Positions 46,567 to 53,964 of a stretch of DNA of 64,000 nucleotides are shown here, piece by piece. Positions within the stretch are counted from its first letter, which is position 1. Each line of letters starts with the position of its first letter. The stretch spans positions 124,001 through 188,000 of the forward strand of contig NZ_JARHTQ010000008.1 of NCBI RefSeq assembly GCF_029223525.1, in the 5' to 3' direction. The notes below the pieces were generated by a model. That model searched no databases. It saw only the letters and a list, made by a program, of their open reading frames with translations, and had not been told where the DNA came from. This stretch comes from Streptantibioticus ferralitis. Its GTDB lineage: Bacteria > Actinomycetota > Actinomycetes > Streptomycetales > Streptomycetaceae. Made by a program: the position numbers and the translations under genes.

Positions 46567-48003
46567 TTAGGCCCGTGACATCTCCGGAGCCGCGCGAACC
46601 TCCTTGTCCGCCTGCTTCGGCAGTGTGCAACTCCCGATTTCCTCAAGGCTGCGCCTGGCCGGCTCGGCGAGCAGCAAGGTGAAAAGAACGCCGAGCAGAT
46701 AGAACCCGGCCGCGATGATCTCGGTGTCCCGCAGGCCGATACCGGCGAGCAGGATCGGCGACGCCAGCGCCCCTATATACGCGCCCAGCTTGCCGAAACC
46801 AGCGGAAATACCGTGCCCGGTCGTGCGCATACCGACCGGAAACGACTCGGCGGACAGGACCATCGTCCCGGCGTTGGGTCCCAGCGTGGTGCCGAACGAC
46901 GCGAGTCCGAAGACCAGTGCGAAGGGCAGCACACTGCCGGTCAGGCCCGGCACCAGACCGATGGCGAGCAGCGCCGCACCGGACACCAGGAATCCGGCGA
47001 TCTGCAGGCCCTTGCGGCTGACCCGGTCCATCAGCAGCACACAGCAGACGACACCGGTGACGCTGAACAGCACGGCCAGAATGAGGTTGATCGCGGTGAC
47101 ACCGCTCGCCGTGGCGTTCGGAGCGATGCTCTTCACGATCTCGGGCTGCGAGATGGAGTTTCCGTAGACCGCGACGTCATAGGCGAACCAAGCACCAGCC
47201 GTACCCAGCAGCGTGACGACAAGCCGCCGGTTCGTGAGGATCTCCCGCAGGCTCAGCCGCTGCCGCTGCCCAGGCGCGGCCGCGGTGACCCGCACCGCCC
47301 CCGCCGCGAACGCGTTCAGTTCACTGGCGGCCCGCTCGTGGTCGCCGACCACGGCCGCCGTGAAGCGCGGCGACTCCGGCATCCGCCGCCGGTTGTAGAG
47401 GACGGCGAGCGCGGGCAGCGCCCCGAGGCCGAGCATCAGACGCCAGGCCAGATCATGGTCGACACCAGCGGCGAGCAGGGTGAGCGCGACGATGAACGCC
47501 ACCACCTGCCCGGCCGTGTAGGTGGAGAACATCAAGGCCACCTGGCGCCCGCGACTGCGCCGGTTGGCGTACTCGGTCATGATCGTCGCCGAGATCGGGT
47601 AATCGCCACCGATCCCGATGCCGAGGATGAACCTGGTGACGAGCAGCCAGGTGAAGTCGGGCGCCAGCGCGGTGAGGATCGCACCCACCGCCATGATCAG
47701 CGCCTCGATGCCGTAGACCCGCTTGCGCCCCACGATGTCGGCGATCCGACCGAAGACGATCGCACCGATGAACGAAGCGATCAAAGAGGTGCTGCCCACC
47801 AGTCCTACCTGGTCAGCCGACAGATGGAACTCCGGCTTCAACAGCAGCAGCGCTGTGGAGATGATGTTCAGGTCATAGGCATCGGTGAAGAACCCCATTC
47901 CCGATGTGATCGCGGCCTTCACGTGGAACATGCTGGACGGCGCTTCGTCGAGCGCGCGCCCGACCGGATCGGCCGCATGGGCGCTCGTAGCGGGAGCAGG
48001 CAC
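46567..48003 (-). CDS. MFS permease of the phosphate:H+ symporter type
   Basis: A protein of 478 residues with 12 predicted helices. The GTG at 48003 has a perfect AAGGAGG site five bases upstream, favoured over longer starts at 48027 and 48081. GFFTDAYDLNIISTALLLL near residue 40, IVFGRIADIVGRKRVYGIEA near residue 85, and GIGIGGDYPISATIMTEYAN near residue 133 match the PHS (Pho84-like) subfamily, in which GGDYPLS is diagnostic. It is expected to import phosphate or a phosphate-like anion with protons. Lying next to a C-P lyase operon that lacks phnCDE, it may be the phosphonate importer (inference). It has its own terminator and is transcribed toward phnF. Confidence 0.88.
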   Translation of the reverse strand: MPAPATSAHAADPVGRALDEAPSSMFHVKAAITSGMGFFTDAYDLNIISTALLLLKPEFHLSADQVGLVGSTSLIASFIGAIVFGRIADIVGRKRVYGIEALIMAVGAILTALAPDFTWLLVTRFILGIGIGGDYPISATIMTEYANRRSRGRQVALMFSTYTAGQVVAFIVALTLLAAGVDHDLAWRLMLGLGALPALAVLYNRRRMPESPRFTAAVVGDHERAASELNAFAAGAVRVTAAAPGQRQRLSLREILTNRRLVVTLLGTAGAWFAYDVAVYGNSISQPEIVKSIAPNATASGVTAINLILAVLFSVTGVVCCVLLMDRVSRKGLQIAGFLVSGAALLAIGLVPGLTGSVLPFALVFGLASFGTTLGPNAGTMVLSAESFPVGMRTTGHGISAGFGKLGAYIGALASPILLAGIGLRDTEIIAAGFYLLGVLFTLLLAEPARRSLEEIGSCTLPKQADKEVRAAPEMSRA

Positions 48004-48194
48004 AGCTTCCTCCTTCGGCTGTCGCATCAGATCGACAGGCGTACTGGCGGCACCAGGCTTCGACCGAACGGTTGCGTACACACGGCCGGCAGAAGTCGAC
48101 GCACCAAACCCTCCCGGTCCGGCTCAGCCGGTTGTCCGGTACGCGCGCCCCCGCGCGACCGACCGCGACCGACCGCCGCGGCACCCGCCGGTGC

Positions 48195-49361
48195 CTACGG
48201 CCGCCCGTGCGGGGCGATGGCGAGGATGGCGACGTCGTCGTGCAGCGCCCGGGCATGCCGGGGCAGATCGACGTCGAGGAAGTCGATGACGTCGATGGGG
48301 GCCGGGGCCGGCCGACCGGCGAAACGGTGACGCAGCCGGTCGATCAGCGGGTAGAAGGACCCGGAGTGGTCACGGGCCTCCACGAGCCCGTCGGTGCAGA
48401 GCAGCAGGACGTCCCCGCGGGTGAACCGGTGGGTGTAGGCGGCCGGCGGGTCGGCGGACAGGGTGCCCAGACCGAGCGGCAGGGCGGGCGGCCCGGTCAG
48501 CGCGTGGACTTCGCCGCAGGAGATCAGCACTGGCTCGATGTGGCCGTGGTTGATGATCATCACATGGTTCGCGCGCGCGTCGTACTCGAGCAGGGCGGCC
48601 GTGACGAACAACTCGTCGTCAAGGACGGCGTCCGCCTCACGGGCGATACGGCGCTCCATGCTGACGGCGACCTGCAGCAGGTCGCCGGGTTCGTAGGCGG
48701 CCTGGCGGAAGCTGCCGAGGACGTCGGCGACGGTCCGCACGGCCTGCAGGCCCTTGCCGCGGACATCACCGATGATGGCGCGCTCCCCCGCCTCGGTCGC
48801 GCAGATGTCGAAGAGGTCCCCGCCGACCATGGTGCCCGCCTCGGCGGGGTGGTAGAGGCTGGCCGCGAGCACATGGCCGACCTGGTGCGGCACCGGCCGG
48901 AGCAAGGTGTGCATCAGCGCCTCGGCGACCGAGTTGGCGTGCAGCAGATGGGCTTCCTGGCGTTTGCGGTGGGCGGCCAACGCGGTGCCGAGGATGCCGA
49001 CCAGGGTCGTGGAGACGTAGGAGGCGACGTAGTGCCGCTCCCACAGATCGTGCGCGCTGCGGCCCGCGCAGCACGGGGTACCGGCCAGCACCGCTTCGAA
49101 CGAGACGGCGAAGACCGTGACGGCGGCGACGCCGACCGGGCCGCGGGTGAACGCGGCGATCGCGGGCAACGCGATGAGCAGGAAGCTCACCGGCCACTGT
49201 ACGGGAGTCAAGGGCTCCAGCATCAGGATGGCCGCGACATACCCGGCGGGCAGCCAGCGCATCCAGGTCGGCGGACCGGGCACCTGCAGGCCCGCGTTGC
49301 TCAACCTCGCCGCGCGGCGGTGTTCGGCGATGCCGACGTCGCCGCGGTGTTGCTGGTTCAC
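48195..49361 (-). CDS. Membrane PP2C/SpoIIE-type protein phosphatase
   Basis: A protein of 388 residues; the GTG at 49361 follows GGGAG. Residues 30-135 carry four or five hydrophobic helices; residues 150-388 form a SpoIIE/RsbU-type PP2C domain with metal Asp motifs MVGGDLFDI near residue 178, IIGDVRGKGLQAV near residue 195, LLLCTDGLVEARDHSG near residue 322, and LHDDVAILAI near the end. Such phosphatases act on anti-sigma-factor antagonists in partner-switching cascades of Streptomyces. The target is not encoded nearby. It is unlike its phn neighbours in function. Confidence 0.93.
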   Translation of the reverse strand: MNQQHRGDVGIAEHRRAARLSNAGLQVPGPPTWMRWLPAGYVAAILMLEPLTPVQWPVSFLLIALPAIAAFTRGPVGVAAVTVFAVSFEAVLAGTPCCAGRSAHDLWERHYVASYVSTTLVGILGTALAAHRKRQEAHLLHANSVAEALMHTLLRPVPHQVGHVLAASLYHPAEAGTMVGGDLFDICATEAGERAIIGDVRGKGLQAVRTVADVLGSFRQAAYEPGDLLQVAVSMERRIAREADAVLDDELFVTAALLEYDARANHVMIINHGHIEPVLISCGEVHALTGPPALPLGLGTLSADPPAAYTHRFTRGDVLLLCTDGLVEARDHSGSFYPLIDRLRHRFAGRPAPAPIDVIDFLDVDLPRHARALHDDVAILAIAPHGRP

Positions 49362-49548
49362 CTGTCACTCCCAGCGGTGGTGCAGCGGGTGTGCGGTGCC
49401 CAGAGAGAAGGTGAAGGCGTAACTCATGGCACCTGTGGCGTGGACGGAACTCCTGGGCGGCGGCATCTTCCTCGTGGCGGCGCCGGACGGGCCAGCGCTT
49501 TCACCATCATGTTCCCCGGCATCCGGTCGCGCACGGCCAGCGTCCGCC

Positions 49549-49580
49549 CCTGGGGCGTCGGGTGCACCCGACGCCCCAGG
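49549..49580. repeat. 32-bp perfect palindrome in the 49362-49778 gap
   Basis: Bases 49549-49564 are the exact reverse complement of 49565-49580, centred on GTGCAC. It is GC-rich, lies 188 bp upstream of the PP2C start and about 200 bp downstream of the ANTAR regulator stop (same strand), so a terminator for the regulator is one reading. A possible 73-codon minus-strand frame crosses it but decays after codon 50 and is not supported. The rest of the 417-bp gap shows nothing else. Confidence 0.85.
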
Positions 49581-49778
49581 CGGAATCCCTCGAAGATCCA
49601 CCCACCTGGTCCGTACACACGGGCTCCTGACACGACCATGATCAAGGCCCACAGCCTGACGCGGTAAAAGCGCCCAACCCGACCATTACGCCATCAGCGG
49701 CATGCCGCACCGTCAGGGACACCGGCCGTTCGAGCCGTCGCCGGACATCCCCACGCGTTCACCAGGCGGGCGTCGGCC

Positions 49779-50471
49779 TCAGCCCACGCCGCCCCGGCCG
49801 CTCTTGTCGTCGCCACCGCTGTTGCCGCCGACCTCGTCGATGACGGCCTGTGCCACCTGCTGCATCGACATCCGGCGGTCCATCGACGTCTTCTGGATCC
49901 ACCGGAACGCGGCCGGCTCGGTCAGCCCGTACGCCGTCTGCAGCACGCTCTTGGCCCGGTCCACCAGCTTGCGGGTCTCCAGGCGCAGGGAGAGGTCGGC
50001 GATCTCCGCTTCCAGGGCGCGCAGCTCGGTGAAGCGGGAGACCGCCATCTCGATGGCCGGGACCAGGTCGCTCTTGCTGAACGGCTTGACGAGATAGGCC
50101 ATCGCGCCCGCCTCGCGCGCCCGGTCGACCAGCTCGCGCTGCGAGAAGGCGGTCAGCATCAGCACCGGAGCGATGCGCTCCTTGGCGATGCGCTCGGCCG
50201 CCGAGATCCCGTCCAGAATCGGCATCTTCACATCAAGGATCACCAGATCCGGCCGGTGCTCCTCGGCGAGCTCCACCGCCCGCTGCCCGTCTCCGGCCTC
50301 GCCGACGACGGAGTACCCCTCCTCCTCGAGCATCTCCTTCAGGTCGAGGCGGATCAGCGCCTCGTCCTCGGCGATGACGACACGCGTCGTGTGCGGCGGG
50401 ACGTGCGTGGGCTCACCTTCGACAGCGGCAGCCGGGGGCGTCGTCTCATCGGGGGCGTCAGCGGCGGTCAC
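49779..50471 (-). CDS. pdtaR: ANTAR-domain response regulator, PdtaR-like
   Basis: A protein of 230 residues from the GTG at 50471 (GAGGAG ten bases upstream); ATG at 50489 and 50507 are alternatives without a site. The receiver domain has VVIAEDEALIRLDLKEMLEE near residue 25, the phospho-acceptor Asp in LVILDVKMPILDG near residue 72, and the conserved Lys in YLVKPFSKSDL near residue 122. The C-terminal ANTAR domain (LVDRAKSVLQTAYGLTEPAA near residue 165, then MSMQQVAQAVIDE) binds paired RNA hairpins to prevent termination. It is the widespread actinobacterial partner of the PdtaS kinase, not encoded here. Confidence 0.94.
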   Translation of the reverse strand: MTAADAPDETTPPAAAVEGEPTHVPPHTTRVVIAEDEALIRLDLKEMLEEEGYSVVGEAGDGQRAVELAEEHRPDLVILDVKMPILDGISAAERIAKERIAPVLMLTAFSQRELVDRAREAGAMAYLVKPFSKSDLVPAIEMAVSRFTELRALEAEIADLSLRLETRKLVDRAKSVLQTAYGLTEPAAFRWIQKTSMDRRMSMQQVAQAVIDEVGGNSGGDDKSGRGGVG

Positions 50472-50534
50472 TGGGCTTCGGCTCCTCATTTCAGGGCGGG
50501 GGTGCATGCATGAGCCTACCTACGTCCTGTAGGT

Positions 50535-50562
50535 TTGAGTCATGGCGGGTATCCGCTATCCT
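50535..50562 (+). promoter_or_regulatory. Promoter of the tRNA gene
   Basis: TTGAGT at 50535-50540, a 16-bp spacer, TATCCT at 50557-50562. The start site would be near 50569, seven bases before the mature tRNA. Confidence 0.55.
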
Positions 50563-50575
50563 TCATTTCGAAGGG

Positions 50576-50650
50576 GCCCCGGTAGCCCAACTGGCAGCAG
50601 GCAATGGATTCAAAACCCATACAGTGTCGGTTCGAATCCGACCCGGGGCA
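50576..50650 (+). tRNA. tRNA with CAA anticodon, nominally Leu, short variable loop
   Basis: A 75-nt cloverleaf: acceptor GCCCCGG pairs with CCGGGGC, then TA, D arm with GG in the loop, anticodon stem ATGGA/CCCAT with an A.C mismatch at the loop end, loop TTCAAAA giving anticodon CAA, five-base variable loop ACAGT, and T arm GTCGG-TTCGAAT-CCGAC. The discriminator is A and CCA is not encoded. CAA reads UUG (Leu), but bacterial tRNA-Leu normally has a long class II variable arm, which is missing here, so the charging identity is uncertain. Confidence 0.85.
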
Positions 50651-50758
50651 CTCGCCTTCTTTTCCAAGGTCATCACATCGTTGATGATCTTCACCGGTTA
50701 GAGTGAACAACCCTTCGATTCGGCCATAGGTCATTGACTTTCCGCCAAGGTCGATCGC

Positions 50759-51517
50759 ATGTACGACCTTGAGACGCGCAAACGCACACTGGCCCTCGTC
50801 GGCCAGGGCCGCAGCCTCAATTCGATCAGCAAGCAGACGGGGATCTCCCGCGCCACCATCCGCGCCTGGCAGGCGCGGATCGAGCCGCTACGGCAGCCAG
50901 GCGAGTGCCCTCGATGCGGGGATCAGCCCACCGCACCCCAACCCCCTCGTGCCTACGCCTACTTACTGGGCCTGTACCTCGGCGATGGCTGTGTCAGTCC
51001 CCACCCGCGCGACGGCCACTACCTCCGGATCGCCTGCGCCGACGCCTGGCCCGGGCTCATCGATGCCTGCGCCGACGCCATGCACGCCGTTCACCCGACA
51101 GGATCCGTTCACCGCCTGCAACGCGAGGGGTGCGTGAGCGTGGTGAGTTACAGCCGGCATTGGCCGTGCCTCTTTCCGCAGCACGCCCCCGGGAAGAAGC
51201 ACGAGCGTCACCTCCAACTCACGCCCTGGCAGCGGGAAATCGTCAACGCCCACCCGTGGGATCTCGTCCGAGGGCTGGTCCACTCCGATGGCTCCCGGAT
51301 CACCAACTGGACCGAGCGGACCACCGCCGGGGTGCACAAGCGCTACGAGTACCCGCGCTACTTCTTCACCAACAAGTCGGCGGACATCCGACGGCTGTAC
51401 ACGGACACCCTCGACCGCCTCGGCGTCGAGTGGAGGCAGGCGAATGCCTACAACATCTCGGTAGCCCGCCGCCCCTCGGTAGCCCTGATGGACCGGCACA
51501 TAGGCCCCAAGTACTGA
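50759..51517 (+). CDS. HTH protein with two LAGLIDADG-type endonuclease motifs
   Basis: A protein of 252 residues, 108 bp after the tRNA. Residues 5-40 form a resolvase/transposase-like HTH (LVGQGRSLNSISKQTGIS, RATIRAW), followed by CPRCG at 50-54. Residues 65-250 resemble a stand-alone homing endonuclease: YLLGLYLGDGCV (Asp76) and LVRGLVHSDGSR (Asp177) are two LAGLIDADG helices spaced by about 100 residues, each with an acidic residue retained. It could be an active free-standing homing endonuclease or a domesticated regulator, as WhiA is in actinobacteria. The ATG start follows a purine-poor leader. It is convergent with pyk, with 10 bp between stops. Confidence 0.85.
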   Translation: MYDLETRKRTLALVGQGRSLNSISKQTGISRATIRAWQARIEPLRQPGECPRCGDQPTAPQPPRAYAYLLGLYLGDGCVSPHPRDGHYLRIACADAWPGLIDACADAMHAVHPTGSVHRLQREGCVSVVSYSRHWPCLFPQHAPGKKHERHLQLTPWQREIVNAHPWDLVRGLVHSDGSRITNWTERTTAGVHKRYEYPRYFFTNKSADIRRLYTDTLDRLGVEWRQANAYNISVARRPSVALMDRHIGPKY

Positions 51518-51527
51518 CCCCAGCCGA

Positions 51528-52961
51528 CTACTTCGGCGAATCGTCCTCGCCGATGCGGTGCACCCGCACCATGTTCGTCGTGCCCGGTACCCCCGGAGGC
51601 GAGCCCGCCGTGATGACGACCACGTCGCCGCGCTTGCAGCGGCCGATGCGCAGCAGCTGCTCGTCGACCTGCTCGACCATCTCGTCGGTCGTCTGGACCA
51701 TCGGGCCGAGGAAGGTCTCCACGCCCCACGTCAGACTCAGCTGCGAACGGGTCGCCGGTTCCGGGGTGAACGCCAGTACCGGGATGGGCGAGCGGTAGCG
51801 CGACAGGCGGCGTGCGGTGTCGCCGCTCTGCGTGAACGCGACGAGGAACTTCGCGCCGAGGAAGTCACCCGTCTCGGCGGCGGCGCGGGCGACCGCTCCC
51901 CCCTGGGTCCGGGGCTTGCCGCGTTCGGACAGCGGCGACAGACCGGCCGCGAGCATGTCCTCCTCGGCCGCCGCGACGATACGGCCCATGGTCTTGACGG
52001 TCGCCACCGGATACTTGCCCACACTGGTCTCACCGGAGAGCATCACCGCGTCCGCCCCGTCCATGACCGCGTTGGCGACGTCGGATGCCTCGGCGCGCGT
52101 CGGCCGGGACGCGTCGATCATGGAGTCGAGCATCTGGGTCGCCACGATGGCCGGTTTGGCATTGCGCTTGGCGAGTTTGACGGCGCGCTTCTGCACCATC
52201 GGAACGGCTTCCAGCGGCATTTCGACGCCGAGGTCGCCGCGGGCGACCATGATCCCGTCGAACGCGTCGACGATCTCGTCCAGATGCTCGACGGCCTGCG
52301 GCTTCTCGATCTTGGCGATCACCGGGATCCGCCGCTGCTCCTCCGCCATGACGCGCAGCACGTCCTCCGCGTCGCGCCCGTTGCGTACGAAGGACAGGGC
52401 GATGACGTCGGCGCCGATCCGCAGTGCCCAGCGCAGGTCTTCCAGGTCCTTGTGGGACAGCGCGGGAACGCTGACGGCCACGCCCGGCAGGTTGAGGCCC
52501 TTGTGGTCGGAGATCAGCCCGCCCTCGATGACCATGGTGTGGACGCGCGGGCCCTCGACATCGGTGACTTCGAGGGTCACGCGTCCGTCGTCGACCAGAA
52601 TGCGCTCGCCTCGGCTGACATCGGCGGCCAGGCCCTTGTAGGTCGTACCGCAGATCTGCCGGTCGCCTTCGATGTCGTCGACGGTGATGGTGAACTCGTC
52701 GCCACGTTCAAGGAGTACGGGTCCTTCGGCGAACCGGCCCAGGCGAATCTTCGGGCCTTGAAGGTCGACCAGGATCCCGACGCTGCGCCCGGTCTCCTCG
52801 GCCGCCTTGCGGACGCGGTGGTAGCGCTCCTCGTGTTCGGCGTGCGAGCCATGGCTGAGGTTGAACCGGGCGACGTCCATTCCCGCCTCGACCAGGGCCT
52901 TGATCTGGTCGTACGAGTCTGTGGCGGGGCCCAGAGTGCAGACGATCTTTGCTCGGCGCAT
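51528..52961 (-). CDS. pyk: Pyruvate kinase
   Basis: It converts phosphoenolpyruvate and ADP to pyruvate and ATP. The 477-residue protein from the ATG at 52961 has MRRAKIVCTLGPATDSYDQI, ARFNLSHGSHAEHEERY near residue 32, the catalytic Lys motif IPVIAKIEKPQAVEHLDEIV near residue 215, and MVARGDLGVEMPLEAVPMVQ near residue 242, plus the C-terminal effector-binding domain. Extension to 53069 lacks support. Streptomycetes usually have two pyk genes; this genomic position, beside the ANTAR regulator, corresponds to one of them as I recall. Confidence 0.98.
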   Translation of the reverse strand: MRRAKIVCTLGPATDSYDQIKALVEAGMDVARFNLSHGSHAEHEERYHRVRKAAEETGRSVGILVDLQGPKIRLGRFAEGPVLLERGDEFTITVDDIEGDRQICGTTYKGLAADVSRGERILVDDGRVTLEVTDVEGPRVHTMVIEGGLISDHKGLNLPGVAVSVPALSHKDLEDLRWALRIGADVIALSFVRNGRDAEDVLRVMAEEQRRIPVIAKIEKPQAVEHLDEIVDAFDGIMVARGDLGVEMPLEAVPMVQKRAVKLAKRNAKPAIVATQMLDSMIDASRPTRAEASDVANAVMDGADAVMLSGETSVGKYPVATVKTMGRIVAAAEEDMLAAGLSPLSERGKPRTQGGAVARAAAETGDFLGAKFLVAFTQSGDTARRLSRYRSPIPVLAFTPEPATRSQLSLTWGVETFLGPMVQTTDEMVEQVDEQLLRIGRCKRGDVVVITAGSPPGVPGTTNMVRVHRIGEDDSPK

Positions 52962-53090
52962 ACTGTCGAGCCTACGACCTACCTGCCAGTAGGGAGCCGT
53001 CTCCCGGAGAAGGGGGAACGTCCGCTCCGTTAAGGGTTGTTGACGTGAATCGCAACGGTGTACGCACACCGCAAGGCCTCTCAGTGGGAC

Positions 53091-53804
53091 TCAGCGCGCA
53101 CGCAGATCGGGGCGGGTCATGGTGAAGTGCGCGGTGACCTGGGCATGGACGGTCTGGCGCTCCGGTTCGAGGGTGATGGCCGGGGTCGGCCCGGCTCCGG
53201 CCGCGGCGCCGGGGGCGGCGGGCCCGAACGCCCGCGCACGGTAGGGAGCGGGTGACTCCACGCCGGTGTCGGAGAGCTCGAGGAGGGCGGTGACCTCGCC
53301 GCCGAGCGCCTCCGCGTACTCCCGGGCGCGCTGTACGGCGTCCCGTACCGCCTGGGTTCTGGCGGTGCGGTAGGCGGGCGAGTCGGGGCGCAGTGACCAC
53401 CACGGGCCGTCGACCCGGGTGAGGTCGAGTTCCGCGAGGCGGCTGATGAGTTCGCCGAGGGCGGTGAAGTCGGTGAGGGTGACTTCGAGGTGGACGCGGC
53501 CGTGGTAGGAGCGGACGCGTTCGCCGCGGCCCTTGGTGAGTTCCGGGGTGATGACCAGGGCGCTGGTCTGCGTCTTGTCGACGGCTTCCGCATGCGCCCT
53601 GACGAGTTCGAGGACGGTGGTGTTGCGCCGGGTGAGGTCGTCGAGGGCGCTGCGGCGGTCGGTTCCTCGGGCGCTGACGGTGATGGCGATGCGGGCGAGT
53701 TCGGGTTCGGCCTCGATGTTCGCTTCGCCGCGTACGCCGATGCGCGGCGCGTCCGCACTCGGCTGCTCCGGGTGTGCCGTGGGTGTCGTGGGTGTCGTGG
53801 TCAT
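53091..53804 (-). CDS. SIMPL-domain (DUF541) protein
   Basis: A protein of 237 residues; the ATG at 53804 follows GGAG. The SIMPL/DUF541 fold is visible: IGVRGEANIEAEPELARIAITVSA near residue 22, then LDDLTRRNTTVLELVR near residue 53 and VRSYHGRVHLEVTLTDFTALGE near residue 95, with a C-terminal AQVTAHFTM strand. Unlike most bacterial members (periplasmic, signal peptide) it has no signal sequence, so it is probably cytoplasmic. Function is unknown; relatives have been linked to oxidative stress and to interaction with immune signalling proteins in eukaryotes. Confidence 0.9.
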   Translation of the reverse strand: MTTTPTTPTAHPEQPSADAPRIGVRGEANIEAEPELARIAITVSARGTDRRSALDDLTRRNTTVLELVRAHAEAVDKTQTSALVITPELTKGRGERVRSYHGRVHLEVTLTDFTALGELISRLAELDLTRVDGPWWSLRPDSPAYRTARTQAVRDAVQRAREYAEALGGEVTALLELSDTGVESPAPYRARAFGPAAPGAAAGAGPTPAITLEPERQTVHAQVTAHFTMTRPDLRAR

Positions 53805-53899
53805 GTCTCCACTGTGGCAGGCGGGTTGGACACCGGTGGGTTACCTGTTGGTCACGTGCGGGGGGTGTTGCGTACGGCTTCGCTAGGCCAGAATCTACG

Positions 53900-53912
53900 C
53901 GCGTTTAACGCG
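53900..53912. promoter_or_regulatory. Inverted repeat CGCGTT-T-AACGCG
   Basis: Perfect 6-bp arms about one base, 53 bp upstream of the 5'-nucleotidase start in the 160-bp divergent gap. It is AT-centred in GC-rich DNA and fits a repressor site; the regulator is unknown. No tandem PHO box was seen here. Confidence 0.4.
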
Positions 53913-53964
53913 ACTCGTCACGAGACCGGTGGCGAGCTTGTCAGGTGCATGTGGGGAGTAGTGG

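Noticed and set aside
49424-49645. Possible 73-codon minus-strand gene in the PP2C/regulator gap
   Set aside because: Reasonable codon use for the first 50 codons but it crosses a 32-bp palindrome and ends in poor-codon sequence; no family is recognisable.
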